Assembly: GCA_037951105.1 (NCBI GenBank)
Contig: JBAMJV010004300.1
Span: 62,001 to 126,000, forward strand
From: Echinarachnius parma
Lineage: Eukaryota; Echinodermata; Echinoidea; Clypeasteroida; Echinarachniidae
Reading direction: 5' to 3'
DNA: 64,000 nt
Positions 10,930-21,520 of the stretch are shown in pieces (the stretch's first letter is position 1; the number at the start of each line of letters is the position of its first letter). The notes beneath the pieces are model-generated. The model was not told the origin of the DNA and searched no databases. It saw only the letters and a list, made by a program, of their open reading frames with translations. The translations under genes and the position numbers were made by a program.

Positions 10930-12446
10930 GAATGTTTAAATGGTATTTTGTATTATGATATATCTGACCACTTGCCTATTTTTAGTATTACTAAGCAGAC
11001 AATTAATGTTTTAATAATGGTATTTTTTTTTTTTTTTTTTAAAATTCAACAAAATGTCACATTCACAGCTACAAGCTGAATTGCAGTGTCATTTGCAACA
11101 ATATTTACAAACATGGAAATAACATTAATGAATAGATCATTGAACAATATACCGAAAATGCATAGAAAAGAAAATTCTCGTAATATTGATTCTTTAAATG
11201 TTGATTTATGTCAATATTGGTCAAGAGTATCGGCTCGATGTATTTGAGGAAAATGATGTTAATAAGGTTTACGAACAATTTAATTATAAGCTACAAAATT
11301 ATTATGATAAAAAATATTCCACTTGTTCGAACAAAATATAAGAAAGTTAAAAATCCATGGATCACAAAAGGGATTTTAAAGTCGATACAAACTCGAAATA
11401 AGCTTTATAAGAAAAGTCTTAAAAAGGCGAGTGATGAAAATTGCAGTAATTATAAAACTTATAGAAATAAATTAATTCAATAATTCGACTTTCACGTAAA
11501 TTATATTATTCAAATAAAATAGATATGAATAAGACAAGTAATGCTTCAATATGGCAAATTGTTAAAGATATAATTGGTTCTAAAAATAATACTCCTAAAT
11601 CATTTTTAAAGATGGCCAGGAAATAAAAAATTTAGTAAAAATTGCAAATATCTTTAATTCATATTTTAATGATATAGGTCCAAATTTAGCATCAGAATTT
11701 AATAATTTTTATTGATCAAAATATTTATAAACAATATTTGGATGAACCATTTTATAAATCTTTATTTTCACGACCAACATCCTCTCACGAAATTATTAAA
11801 GTTGTACAGTCTTTAAAATCCACTAAATCTACTGGTTATGATGGGATAAGTGTGAATTTATTGAAAAAAATGATTTACAATATCGTCTCTCCAATAACAT
11901 ATATTTTTAATTTATCGATCACACTTGGTGTTTGTCCAAATATATTGAACATTTCTAAAATAATCCCAATATATAAAAAAGATGATTCTTCATTAGTAAC
12001 TAATTATCGTCCTATTTCCCTTTTACCGGCTATTTCAAAAATTCTTGAACAAATTATTTATGAACGACTTTATGATTTTTAAATAGTAATGATTTACTTA
12101 TTCCTAATCAGTTTGGTTTTAGAAAGCATCATTCGACAGATCATGCAATTATTCAACTTTATGATAAAATTATTACATCATTGGCTAATAAGGAACACGC
12201 TGTAGGCATCTTCGTGGACCTGAGTAAGGCCTTTGATACTATTGATCATAAAATATTGATTGATAAATTACACTTTTATGGAGTAAGGGGTATTGCTTTA
12301 TTATGGTTCAAAAATAATTATTTGTTAAATAGAGAGCAGTATGTATACTTTCAATCTGAAGAGTCCAGTAGATTACCTATAACTTGTGGTGTCCCTCAGG
12401 GATCGATTCTAGGTCCTTTATTAGTTTTGTTATATAATAATAAATA
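10930..12446 (+). mobile_element. LINE (CR1/Jockey-like), first half
   Basis: The 5' part is truncated inside the endonuclease: the segment starts at about 10935 with a frame containing SDHLPIFSITK, the end of the apurinic endonuclease domain. A linker (KNPWITKGILKSIQTRNKLY, 11340-11410) and reverse transcriptase motifs follow (STGYDGISVNLL, NYRPISLLPAISKILE, FVDLSKAFDTIDHKIL, CGVPQGSILGPLL). The coding sequence stops abruptly after LLVLLYNN at 12446. The next expected piece, NDL...YADD, is found 7.7 kb away at 20.14 kb. Frames are broken by a few indels, so it is a dead copy. Confidence 0.85.
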
Positions 12447-12447
12447 A
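11738..12447 (+). pseudogene. LINE reverse transcriptase, N-terminal half
   Basis: Two open stretches (11738-12082 and 12181-12447), linked by a readable frame, hold RT blocks 1-4. The catalytic block YADD is not here; it is in the displaced half at 20.17 kb. The linking sequence still reads NQFGFRKHHSTDHAI, showing limited decay. The family is CR1/Jockey-like by motif style. Confidence 0.8.
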
Positions 12448-12766
12448 TAATAATAATAATGAATATTTATATTGCGCAATATCCACCTAATAAGGTGCTC
12501 AAAGCGCATTAGAAAATGTAGTTTAAGATAATGAAACAAACAAGAATAAAGGGAAGAAATAAATTCTACTTAAATGCTGTTTGAAACAAATGATATTTTA
12601 ACCTGTCCTTAAACGTGTCCACGGTGCCACTATTCCAACTATGTAAGGGTAATTGATTCCAAAGGAATGGTCCAGCGTGTGCAAAGGACCTGTTCCCCAG
12701 TTTGTGCGCGTTTTAGGGACAACAAGTAAGCCAGAATCCAAAGTCGCCTGGAAGGAACATAGTATA

Positions 12767-13861
12767 GGTTTTCCCGGCCAAATTCGTCAAAATAGCAGGC
12801 ATATTCATTATATGTCATTCAAGTTCGCGTGATTTTTGTAAACCTGCTGTTTACACTGTTCAATTTTAAACTCCAGAACATTCATCTTCGTCAAATTGCA
12901 TTCAGTTTACAACGACAACGTATTCAAATTGGTCAGAATGTCAAACAATTTGGCAATACACATCCGTCATTCAAATTCGTGCCAGTTTGCTTGACCTTCG
13001 ATTTCGGACCGATTTGGGTTTTCTATTTCGTTTTTAGGCGTGCTTCTTTGCACATCTAGCATTCAAATAAGAACGATCAGAACAATCATCACTATGGCGC
13101 ATTATGAAGGCGGAGGAGGGAGGGGGTGGCAATTTACTTCCCTATTTCCCATTATTCCATCACTCCCCAACCAACACCCCCACCCAAGGCAGGTTTTTTT
13201 TATTAGGTCATATTTTTCTTTATTCTTTTTTGAAAGACTTATTTTAATCTTTGTTTTCCGATACACACTGCTAATTATTGTTCACATTTCACATTTAACT
13301 GGTAATTGTAATGATATGTTAAGTCATACACTTGTTTCGTGTTTTCATTTCATTTCCATTTTTCACACAGTGCTTGGGTCATTTCTTTATCTATATTTGT
13401 CTTTATTCTGTTTTTTAAAGAGTTATCTTAATCTTTCTTTTTGAGATACACACTGCTAATAAAGTGAAATGGAATTGTATAGGCCTATTCCTATAAAGCT
13501 ACACTCTCATTTATACGAAACGAGCGAGTAGCTTTATAGGAAAACAATACACCTAAAGAAATTAATGAAAAGGATTGCACACATTTCAAAGATGTTAGCC
13601 CGTAGACGAAATAGAATGTATGAACGCCTATATTTTATCTTTGAGGACGAAATCGAACGCTCTTCACCTGATTTTCTAAGTTGAATGGTGTTATTTCAAT
13701 TCGGTTTGACAAAAGTTGGCAATCGCACGGTCCAAAAATAAAATTGAATGAAATTATTTGCTAATTGAAACACGATCCTGATCTTCATTCAATTTCGTTC
13801 TAAATTGCGTGCTGTTAATGAACATTTAAGTGCTATTTTGACGAAATTGGCCGGGAAAACC
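12767..13861. mobile_element. 1.1-kb inverted-repeat element in the L2-like LINE
   Basis: The ends GGTTTTCCCGGCCAAATT and AATTGGCCGGGAAAACC are complementary over about 30 bp, and TATA lies on both sides (12763-12766 and 13862-13865). The target could be TA or TATA. No transposase was found in the 1.1-kb interior. It separates the C-terminal block of the L2-like LINE from the rest of its reading frame. Confidence 0.8.
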
Positions 13862-13865
13862 TATA

Positions 13866-16505
13866 TTTAATCGAACGATATTATATTCAGGGGTGGAACC
13901 ATGGACACAATGAAAGACAAGAAGCAATATTTTAAATATGATACGAAATTCAATGGGCAGCCAATGCAAAGAATGAAGGACTGGGGTAATGTGGTCATTA
14001 TATTTTGTTAGTGTAATAATACGAGCTGCCGAATTTTGGAGTCTTTGCAACCGCGTAAGTTGGCTTTGAGGAAGTTGAAAGAAATGAGCATTACCAAAAT
14101 CTAGCCTAGAGGAAATAAAAGCATGAACAATCTTTTCGGTAGCTGAAAGAGTCAAGTATTTTAGAATGAATCCTAGATTACGCAAATAATATCGAACTGA
14201 TTTACAAACAAAAGATATATGGGGGGGGGGGGGGGACATAAACATAGATGAATCAAAAGTTACTCCGATATTTCTGAAAGCCGCATATGGGGCTACTTCT
14301 ATATTTCCAATATCTTAATGAATGGTATTTTAACTTTACTTAAGTGTAAAACAGATCCTATACATACAAACTCAGATTTTTCATCGTTCAGTTTCAAAGA
14401 ACTAGAAAACATCCACAATTTGATGTCTTTAACACAAGATTCTAGCTTTTGAATTGCCTCTAAAGCAGCATCCTGGTCAGGTTTGAAAGAAACATAGATG
14501 AATATCTTCAGCATAACAATGGTAATTTATATCATGACGTTGGAGAATGCTTTTGAGGCTGAGTAAGTAAATAGAACACAGCAATGGACCACCAACTGTT
14601 CCCTGTGGAACGCCATGATTAAGGAGAACAGGGCCAGACTTAGAATCATGAACACATACAATTTGATGGCGGCAGGATAAATATGATATAAACCACGAAA
14701 GAGCGTGATCCCTTACACCAAGTGAAGACAATGTGTTTATTAGAAGTTCATGATTAACAGTGTCAAATGCAGATGAAAGATCTAGGAACACCATAGCAGT
14801 TATTCTTCCGGCATCCATGTTGAGAAGAATGTCACTTTAGACATTGACAAGTAAGGTTTCAACGCTGTGGTGCGGTCTGTATGCTGACTGGCGGGGATCA
14901 AGGAGGTGATTTTCGTGGAGATAATGTGAGAGTCTGCTGAATGCAACACGTTCAAGAATTTTCGACAGGTAAGGAAGATTTGATACCGGCCGGTAATTCT
15001 TAAGCACATCTGGATCGAGTGATGACTTCTTCAAAAGCGGACGAATGTAAGCTAGTTTTAAGGCAGATGGCACCGAAGCTTGCTGGAAACCTAGGTTTAT
15101 GATTTGTGCGATGATCGGTGCGAAGGTTGAAGAGCAATCTTTTACAAGCTTTTATGGGATTGGATCTAGTTCACATGTCTTGGGAGGAGTTTATTTTTTA
15201 GAAGTGAATCTATTTCATCTGAAGTTGTTGGCCTGAACGAGGACAATACAGCTGAAGTCTGTACTGGCTGTGCTGCAGTCAAATCTGAAGAAAAACCTCT
15301 GCAAATGGTTTCGATCTTAGACTGGAAGAACCTACTGAAAAGATGAGCAAACGAATCACTAGTGGTGTGAGAAGGAAGGGGTGATGTTTTTGACCGGTTC
15401 AGTAGTTGGTTACTTTCATTGAATAATTGTTTACTGTTAGACCGACAATCTTCTATTAGACTAACAAGGTATGTCTTCTTAGCTTTATAAACAAGCTTGT
15501 TGACGGTGTTTCTCTGTTCCTGAAGTAGTTGGCGATCTATTTCGAGCCGACCTCTTGCGCGCCATCTCCTTTCTAGTTGTCTTCTCTTCTGCTTCGCGCT
15601 GGTGATTTCATGATTATACCACGGACTCTCAGGACGTTGTTTGATGCGACGTGCTTTGGCTAGTGCCAGGGTATCTAAGGTGGTTTGTAGCTGAACATTA
15701 TAATTGTCCACAATACCCTCAACGATATCAGAGGATGATGTGATGGAGCACTTTTGAATTTCCTCGGCAAAAGCAGCTCTGGCAATGGCCTTGATGTTGC
15801 GAGCATTTACAGTTCGATCAGGTTGAACAGGCTTGCTCAGATGGAGCTGGCATGTGACTCCCGAGTGATCTGATATGTATTACTTGAACATTTGAGTACA
15901 GATGGCGTTCAAGTTGGCGAATTATGAGTTCATCAAGGATGTGGCCCTTCTCATGTGTAGGGCAGTTGACATTCTGCAAAAGCCCATGACTGGCAATCAA
16001 TTCATGGAACTTTTTGGTGTTCGGAGAAGCTGGGTTGTCAAGATGAATGTTTAAGTCCCCAGTTATAAGAAGAGGTGTTGGCCGGAAAATACGCTCATCC
16101 AGCATTAACGAAAACTCCTCAAGGAACTTGTTGAATGACGTGTTAGGTGTCTGTAAATGGCAGCAATGTCCACGCTAGTACTGTTCGCAGTGAGGGTACA
16201 CGCCATAATTTCAAATGATTCGTAAATAGGTGATGGTCTGACCGTCAGGTTCAGTTCTTTGCGAAAAAGAAGACCAATACCGCCGCCTCGTCTACCAACT
16301 CTGGGCTGGTGCTTAAAGATGAAACCATCGGGCTGCAGATCAGCTACCACTGCATCATCACTCGCCGTCAGCCAGTCTCGCAGATGCAGACGACATCCAG
16401 ACCATGATCCAGGACAAAGTCCTGGAACACTGTTGATTTGTTCCGAAGTGAGCGTACATTGAGCATGCACAAAATGATCCAGTTTCTCTCCCGTGTTTGA
16501 CGAAT
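13866..16505 (-). pseudogene. L2-like LINE ORF2: endonuclease and RT remnants
   Basis: Minus-strand pieces in order: endonuclease (RVGRRGGGIGLLFRKEL; ITGDLNIHLDNPASPNTKKF), linker with SPWYNHEITSAKQKRRQLER, and RT (LKNYRPVSNLPYLSKILERV; FLDLSSAFDTVNHELL; HGVPQGTVGGPLLCSIYLL; a YAED version of the YADD box). The C-terminal region has LQNSAARIITLTK and LHSLHWLPIEFRI. The D-to-E change in the catalytic box and several frame changes indicate an inactive copy. A run of 17 G residues near 14220 lies in the coding region. Confidence 0.85.
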
Positions 16506-16883
16506 CATGTGTCGAGACATCGATCGAGATCGAGTGTGGATGCTTTTGTATTTGTTGCTGTCTCTGCTTGGAACCTCTGCTTCCGCGGTGAGTTTTCCGC
16601 TTTCGAATGTCCAAGAAGAATGCCCAATGGTTTGATGCCTTCAAAAACAAAGTCAGGCAGTTGTTGAGACTTTGCATGACAATTCAAGTTCTGCAATTGA
16701 GAACTATGATACGCCATACGACGCTGCATCCATTCATCGTGTGCACTTTTGTTGTGATTAATGCTGTCCGGTCCAGGATTGGGGCAAATGTCACCACATT
16801 TTAAGAGTGAAGCCTGAAATGTCGCGTCTGAATTGGCATAATAGGCTGTACGAGACCCACTGTATTTTGCCACATATATAGGC
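16505..16883 (-). pseudogene. L2-like LINE N-terminal region with 2A-like motif
   Basis: The minus-strand frame reads KYSGSRTAYYANSDATF and then LLKCGDICPNPGP (about 16769-16800). The GD(I/V)-x-x-NPGP ending is that of 2A ribosome-skipping peptides, known near the N-terminus of some LINE proteins in sea urchins and other animals. The usual Glu is replaced by Cys, so activity is uncertain. The same frame continues on the far side of the hAT insertion at 19616 and beyond. Confidence 0.6.
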
Positions 16884-17411
16884 CAGTGCTGTAGGACTCG
16901 AGTCCGGACTCGGACTCGAGACCGGTCTCGAGTCCGATTTTTTCGGGACTCGGACTCGGACTCGGACTCGACCAATGGTGACTCGTGTCTCGGGCGAAAA
17001 TCGGGCCGAGACCAGCAACGAGACCGGCATTTTTTCCGTTTTCCCACGTTTATTTATAGTTCATAAAATTACCCAGCGCAAGCAAAAACAAACCCTTTGT
17101 TCTAGCGTACCTTGCTCGCTTGAGTGGCATGCTGGAAAAATGAGTCGTAACATCGCCTCACAAGCTATTATATGCCTAACTAGACGTTGGGATTAGTCGT
17201 TTTATGTTTTGGAACACGTAAGACACGGTCAAGTATTACGGCCAGAACGTGAATTAATTTAAGAAAGCCTGAGCTGAAGCGACTAAGCGATATCAGTAAA
17301 ATGCGTGTGCAAGTACTTTTTTCTCGGCTAGGCTTATTACCGCGCGCTAGCTAATAACGAACAAAAACAATTGCATCTTCAATCAACAACCATTCATTCA
17401 ACAATCATGTC

Positions 17412-17545
17412 TTCAGTTTCTCGTATACTATTTGGGGGTATACGGACCATAGAGAGTTTGTTGATCGTTCAACAAAGAAAAAACATCAAGTAAAATGTAA
17501 ATTTTGCAGAACGCATACGACCATTACATATACACACCAATATTT
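17412..17545 (+). pseudogene. BED zinc-finger remnant of hAT transposase
   Basis: A plus-strand frame reads FSYTIWGYTDHREFVDRS and continues with KKKHQVKCKFCRTHTT. The aromatic WGY block and C-x2-C are those of BED fingers, which sit at the N-terminus of many hAT transposases. It is not in frame with the ATG at 17407 and no catalytic core was found nearby. Confidence 0.45.
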
Positions 17546-18084
17546 GTTATTCATGTTGTTAAAATGTGAAGTAGCATGCCTTTACTATTTATCAGTATTC
17601 AGTAATACACTATACATACTCCAGTACTCGACATACTCTGATTGTAATAACTTGTGGTAATTCCATGAACATGTCTACAATGGGCCAAATTTCAAAATCA
17701 TTTTAGGCTTTTAGCCTCTTGGGTCCAGTAGTTATCAAATGTTCTTAACTGACAGTTTATGGCACAAAACGTGAATTTTCAGATATTTTATATTTCAAAG
17801 CATGTGCTAAAAATTGTGATTTTAAAAAGATTAGAAAATTGCTGAAATGTATGCTTAACTTAAAGATATGCAGCAGTTCCTTATCCACTGTATTTTGGGG
17901 AAATTTAAGGGTGACAAAGATCAACTAAATTCTTGTCCCGTCTGTCACACTTTTTATGAACTTTGTTACTATTATTATTTGTTTTTATTGAATTTGTCTC
18001 ATACTCCATGTACTCTGTAATAATAACCTTTGACATTGCCCAGAATCATTTCTGCAGATAACTCTTTGTCATTTCTATATTTTC

Positions 18085-18373
18085 AAAGGCGTTTTTTAAA
18101 TAGTTGTTGATGATCTATCTAATTAATAATTCAATAGAACATCACATGCATTATTTTGTATGAAAAATGGTTGCAACCAATGCCTTAGTTAGAAAGCGCC
18201 CTCTTGTGTTTTAATGGCTCTTTTTAAAAATAATAAAAGGCTATTTACTTAGTCGTTTGTAATTTTGTATACCTTTCGAGCACGATGGAGTAATAACTAT
18301 TAGTTTATAATGTTACTGTCCAGGTTTGGTTACTTAAGTTCAGCCTTACCAAAACTGTAGGCCTACTACCCAT
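18085..18373. mobile_element. TTAA MITE family T1, truncated copy
   Basis: This matches the right half of the copy at 50739-51273 (shared AACATCACATGCATTATT, AAGCGCCCTCT and GTCCAGGTTTGGTTACT). The left half is missing. Its right terminus is degenerate and ends at the TTAA used by the next element. Confidence 0.7.
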
Positions 18374-18377
18374 TTAA

Positions 18378-19311
18378 GGGGCCCAGTGGGGTATTCAACT
18401 TTTTTTTCATCAAAATTGAGATTTTTATCTTAAAATGATCCATGGATTCTAAGCTTTAAGAAAATGTATACATTGTGGGGTAGCGGGTAGCTATTAAAAG
18501 GACAAATTAAGGATTTCGTTATCAATGTTGTACATTTTGGGGGCCGAAAGTGATTATTTTCAGGCTTAGATTGGAGATTTTTAATTGTACTTTTCATAAA
18601 TAGACCAAATCAAAATGTCCCAAATCAAAATTTTTACCATCCTAATAGGGTTTCTCTTTTTTTAGAGTGAAGCAGCAACATCTAATGTCATGCAGAAAAT
18701 AGACATGGCAGTTTATAGGTGATTAACATGCCCTAAACTTCCATTGAACCAACTTCCGACTATTTATCCCACTATTTTCCTATATTTATTCATGTCACAT
18801 TTATCAAACAAATATCAATATTGTATATGACTTTTCAAGCTCATTTGCCGAAAATCAGATTTTTAAGACTAAAATTCTAAAAACTCAAAAAGTATTCACT
18901 CAAATTCAATGAAATTTGGAGAGATTGTTTATTTTTCTGAGATGAAGAGAATAATGATGGCTTTTAGGGGTATCTCTACAGAAAAAAATATTATGTTATG
19001 TTATGTGTCCCATTTCTGATTTTTTTGAAATGTTGATTTCACTAGGAAGATGGATGAATATTAGAAAAAGCCATCATAGGTTTGTTGGTCTATCATTGTA
19101 GTTTCTATGTTTACATTATATTTTCAATATATTTGCCTTTTGAGCTCTTATTTTAAGTCCTATTGTCTAACTGTTTACTTTTTTTTGGATTGCTCACATT
19201 CTCAGCTTTCCAGCAGTATATGGTTTGTAGGGGGTAGCTTCAATAGTTTGAAAGATATTCATGATTCCGTGAAAGTGCGCGAAAATGGCAAATAATACCC
19301 CACTGGGCCCC
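18378..19311. mobile_element. TTAA-flanked element with GGGGCCCAGTGGGG ends
   Basis: The ends GGGGCCCAGTGGGGTATT and AATACCCCACTGGGCCCC (allowing two extra bases) are complementary. TTAA flanks are at 18374-18377 and 19312-19315. Nothing coding was found in the 934-bp interior. It inserted at the TTAA that bounds the preceding T1 fragment. Confidence 0.85.
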
Positions 19312-19623
19312 TTAAAATATATAAATTCTCTGACAAATAATGGAAGACAAATAATGAACCAGACAACTATTTATGTTATAGAGAGTTCACTGTAAGGCAT
19401 TTAAGTAATGAAACTGATGTGTCATAAAAAGAATTGCAATTTAAGATTTTCCCGTTGGGACTCGGACTCGGATGTCCAGGACTCGGGACTCGGATGTCCA
19501 GGACTCGGGACTCGGATGTCCGGCACTCGGACTCGGATGTCCGGCACTCGGACTCGGACTCGACTCGGACTCCAGGGACTCGGACTCGGACAGGGTGGAC
19601 TCGACTACAGCACTGATATAGGC

Positions 19624-20100
19624 CCCTGCCATTCACTGCTGCATTGACTGAGTATATCTCCTGAATAATAGACTTGGAGATGTCCATTGTATGGATGTGC
19701 AAAGGACAAAATCAGGACTAGCCAAAGGTTTAGTGATGATGTCCAAGCCATATTGTTCACAGCCAATTGATCCTTTAAGTGGCTGAATGAACAGGATTGT
19801 CAATGTATAGTGTCAATTGGTCCATTGACATAGTTGAGCGAACAAGATAGGGCCTGTGATGAAAACATGGAGTCCATATACTAAATGTAGTATATTAGAG
19901 GCAAGGAGTTCCAAAATCTAGTTTCCTGTAAAGTTCGAGCAATACTGAAATTTACAGTCCCAAAACTGGTTAGAAGCATCCAGAAAGTTGAATATAACAA
20001 ACAATCAACATAATGAAGAAACTGCTTCAGCAGAAATTCATAAAACAAGGCGAAAAGCAGAGAGCAGATTGAGAGGGCAACCGGTATGGTGCACACTTCT
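19624..20100 (-). mobile_element. 5' part of the L2-like LINE beyond the hAT insertion
   Basis: Removing the hAT element and one copy of its target duplication joins this piece in frame to the 2A-containing segment. The minus strand reads LWLVLILSFAHP, then VYYSGDILSQCSSEWQGPIY and VAKYSGSR. A hydrophobic leader followed by a YYS-x-D block and a 2A motif is typical of L2-like LINE N-termini. No ATG is seen in this frame before an upstream stop, so the true start is lost or unclear. Confidence 0.5.
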
Positions 20101-20135
20101 AAAAAAAAAAAAAAATAAATAAATAAATACATGAT
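20101..20135. repeat. A-rich junction between the two LINEs
   Basis: A run of 15 A residues followed by (AAAT)n marks the boundary at which the plus-strand LINE resumes. The original LINE sequence here was already ATAAATAA-rich, so an exact target duplication cannot be read. Confidence 0.5.
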
Positions 20136-21520
20136 CTTGTAAAATCATCTAAACTTTTAACATTTATATTGTATGCAGACGACACTAATGTACTTTATTC
20201 TCATACAAATTTAGACACACGTCAATCTTAAATGTTTAATTATCTAAAATATATGTTTGGTTTAAGTCTAATAAGTTATCTTTAAATTTTACTAAATCAA
20301 ACTTTATATACTTTAGAAATGTTCATTCACCAAAAGTAAATTGTAGATTATATATTAATGATATTTTGCTTTTAGAAAAAAATTCTGTCAAATTTTTGGG
20401 GATAACCATCGATTCTAACTTAACTTGGTTCGATCATATACATATGACCGAGCTATACTGCGATTGCGTGCATGTGACGTCACAAAGATGACGTCATTTT
20501 TCTTCGCCCGGACTCAATTTTTTTTCCGGGATTACTAAAGTGAATTTAAAAGTTAATTTTTTTAATTTTACTGGGTTTTTATTAGTAATCTTCATGAAAA
20601 TCTACCTTAGATAGAGTAAAACACAATTTTAGGTAGTTTTCTTGTCAGCCAACCTTTAATAACTCCCAAATCTCTTTTTATGATTTATAATGCTTTTGTT
20701 CTTTCTCACATTAATTATTGTAATATCGTATGAGGAAACTGTTTTTACAAATTTTACAAAAGAAAGCTTTACGAATTTGTACACAATCTGATTATTTAGC
20801 ACACACTACACCTATTAAAAAAAAAATGAAAACTCTCAAAGTAACTGATATGCACATTTTTCAAACAGCTATTTTTATGTACAAATATGTCTCAAACTTA
20901 CTTCCTAAGTCCTTTCATGATTTGTATATTCATAATGTTAATGTACATTCGTACCCCACGCGGCACTCTATGGATTTTCATTTAACTAACCCTAAAATTG
21001 TTTTGGCACAAAAATCAATAAGACACAATGGACACGATGTGTGGAATTCCTTGCTTATAACATTAAAATCATGTACAACACTTGTTTCTTTTAAAGCGAA
21101 GATGAAAGAATATTTATTGATGAAGTATGAAAATTAGATTCTGGTCATAATATACTACATGTACTTTCTTTTATTTAAAAAGGAAAATCATTTGATAGAT
21201 TGAGGAGTTCGCGCAATGCACTCTTCACTTTGCACAGCACTCTCTTCACCCGCTCTTTCTTCCTGTCTCCTCTCCCCCTTCTGTAAGGCCGGTATCATTT
21301 CAAGCTCTGCTTACGATATCAATCTTCTGCATTCTCTCCCTTTCCTTTCTTTTCAAATTCGATTTGAAATATGCTTGATAATTGTTCTATTGATTACTTA
21401 TATTTATTTATTTATGAATTACTACTTGTATTACTTATCATTATATTGCTAACATGTATTCATTGTTATTTTGTTATTGTTTATGGAAAATGCAGAAATA
21501 AAACCTGAAACCTGAAAAAA
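20136..21520 (+). mobile_element. LINE (CR1/Jockey-like), second half
   Basis: The reading resumes with KSSKLLTFILYADDTNVLYS (YADD box at about 20176), then LSLNFTKSNFIYF and VKFLGITIDSNLTWFDHI. After a short foreign segment it continues with PKSLFMIYNAFVLSHINYCN and the C-terminal domain (20730-21137: NVHSYPTRHSMDFHL, RHNGHDVWNSLL) to a stop at 21135-21137. The 3' end has AATAAAACCTGAAACCTGAA at about 21496-21516. Together with 10930-12446 it forms one 5'-truncated element. Confidence 0.85.
20445..20637. repeat. foreign segment with CRE-like palindromes in the LINE
   Basis: The LINE reading frame is lost after FDHIH and returns at SFLVSQPLITP about 190 bp later. The intervening DNA has GTGACGTCAC and ATGACGTCAT palindromes 10 bp apart and matches no LINE sequence. 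Its termini and origin are unclear. Confidence 0.45.

Larger units (their letters stand above)
16884..19615 (+). mobile_element. 2.7-kb hAT element with GGACTCG-rich ends
   Basis: The termini are CAGTGCTGTAGGACTCGAG and GACTCGACTACAGCACTG. A perfect 8-bp target duplication ATATAGGC lies at 16876-16883 and 19616-19623, as expected for hAT. Both subterminal regions consist of repeated GGACTCG motifs. A BED-zinc-finger remnant at 17.4 kb implies a decayed transposase gene. Two TTAA elements lie inside. It interrupts the N-terminal coding region of the L2-like LINE. Confidence 0.9.
12447..20135 (-). mobile_element. L2-like LINE inserted in the plus-strand LINE
   Basis: This minus-strand LINE has its 3' end at 12447, with a (TTATTA)n tail on the minus strand next to TATTGCGCAATATAAATATT, a classic L2/CR1-group 3' end. 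Its coding sequence ends with TAG at 12566-12568 after DRLKYHLFQTAFK. Going upstream there is the C-terminal LWNQLP block, the RT, the endonuclease and an N-terminal segment with a 2A-like motif. It is split by a MITE (12767-13861) and a hAT element (16884-19615). The 5' limit near 20135 is set by resumption of the host LINE rather than by a visible terminus. Several frameshifts make it inactive. Confidence 0.85.

Noticed and set aside
13040-13444. 134-codon plus-strand frame rich in Phe/Leu/Tyr
   Set aside because: It lies inside a non-autonomous inverted-repeat element and its hydrophobicity follows from T-rich sequence.
16505-17047. 180-codon minus-strand frame taken as a single protein
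   Set aside because: The first 55 or so codons read into the hAT terminal repeats; only the part from 16883 downward belongs to the LINE.
19376-19702. Ser/Glu-rich minus-strand frame (and plus-strand partners at 19408-19647)
   Set aside because: It is produced by the GGACTCG repeats at the hAT end, which read open in several frames on both strands.
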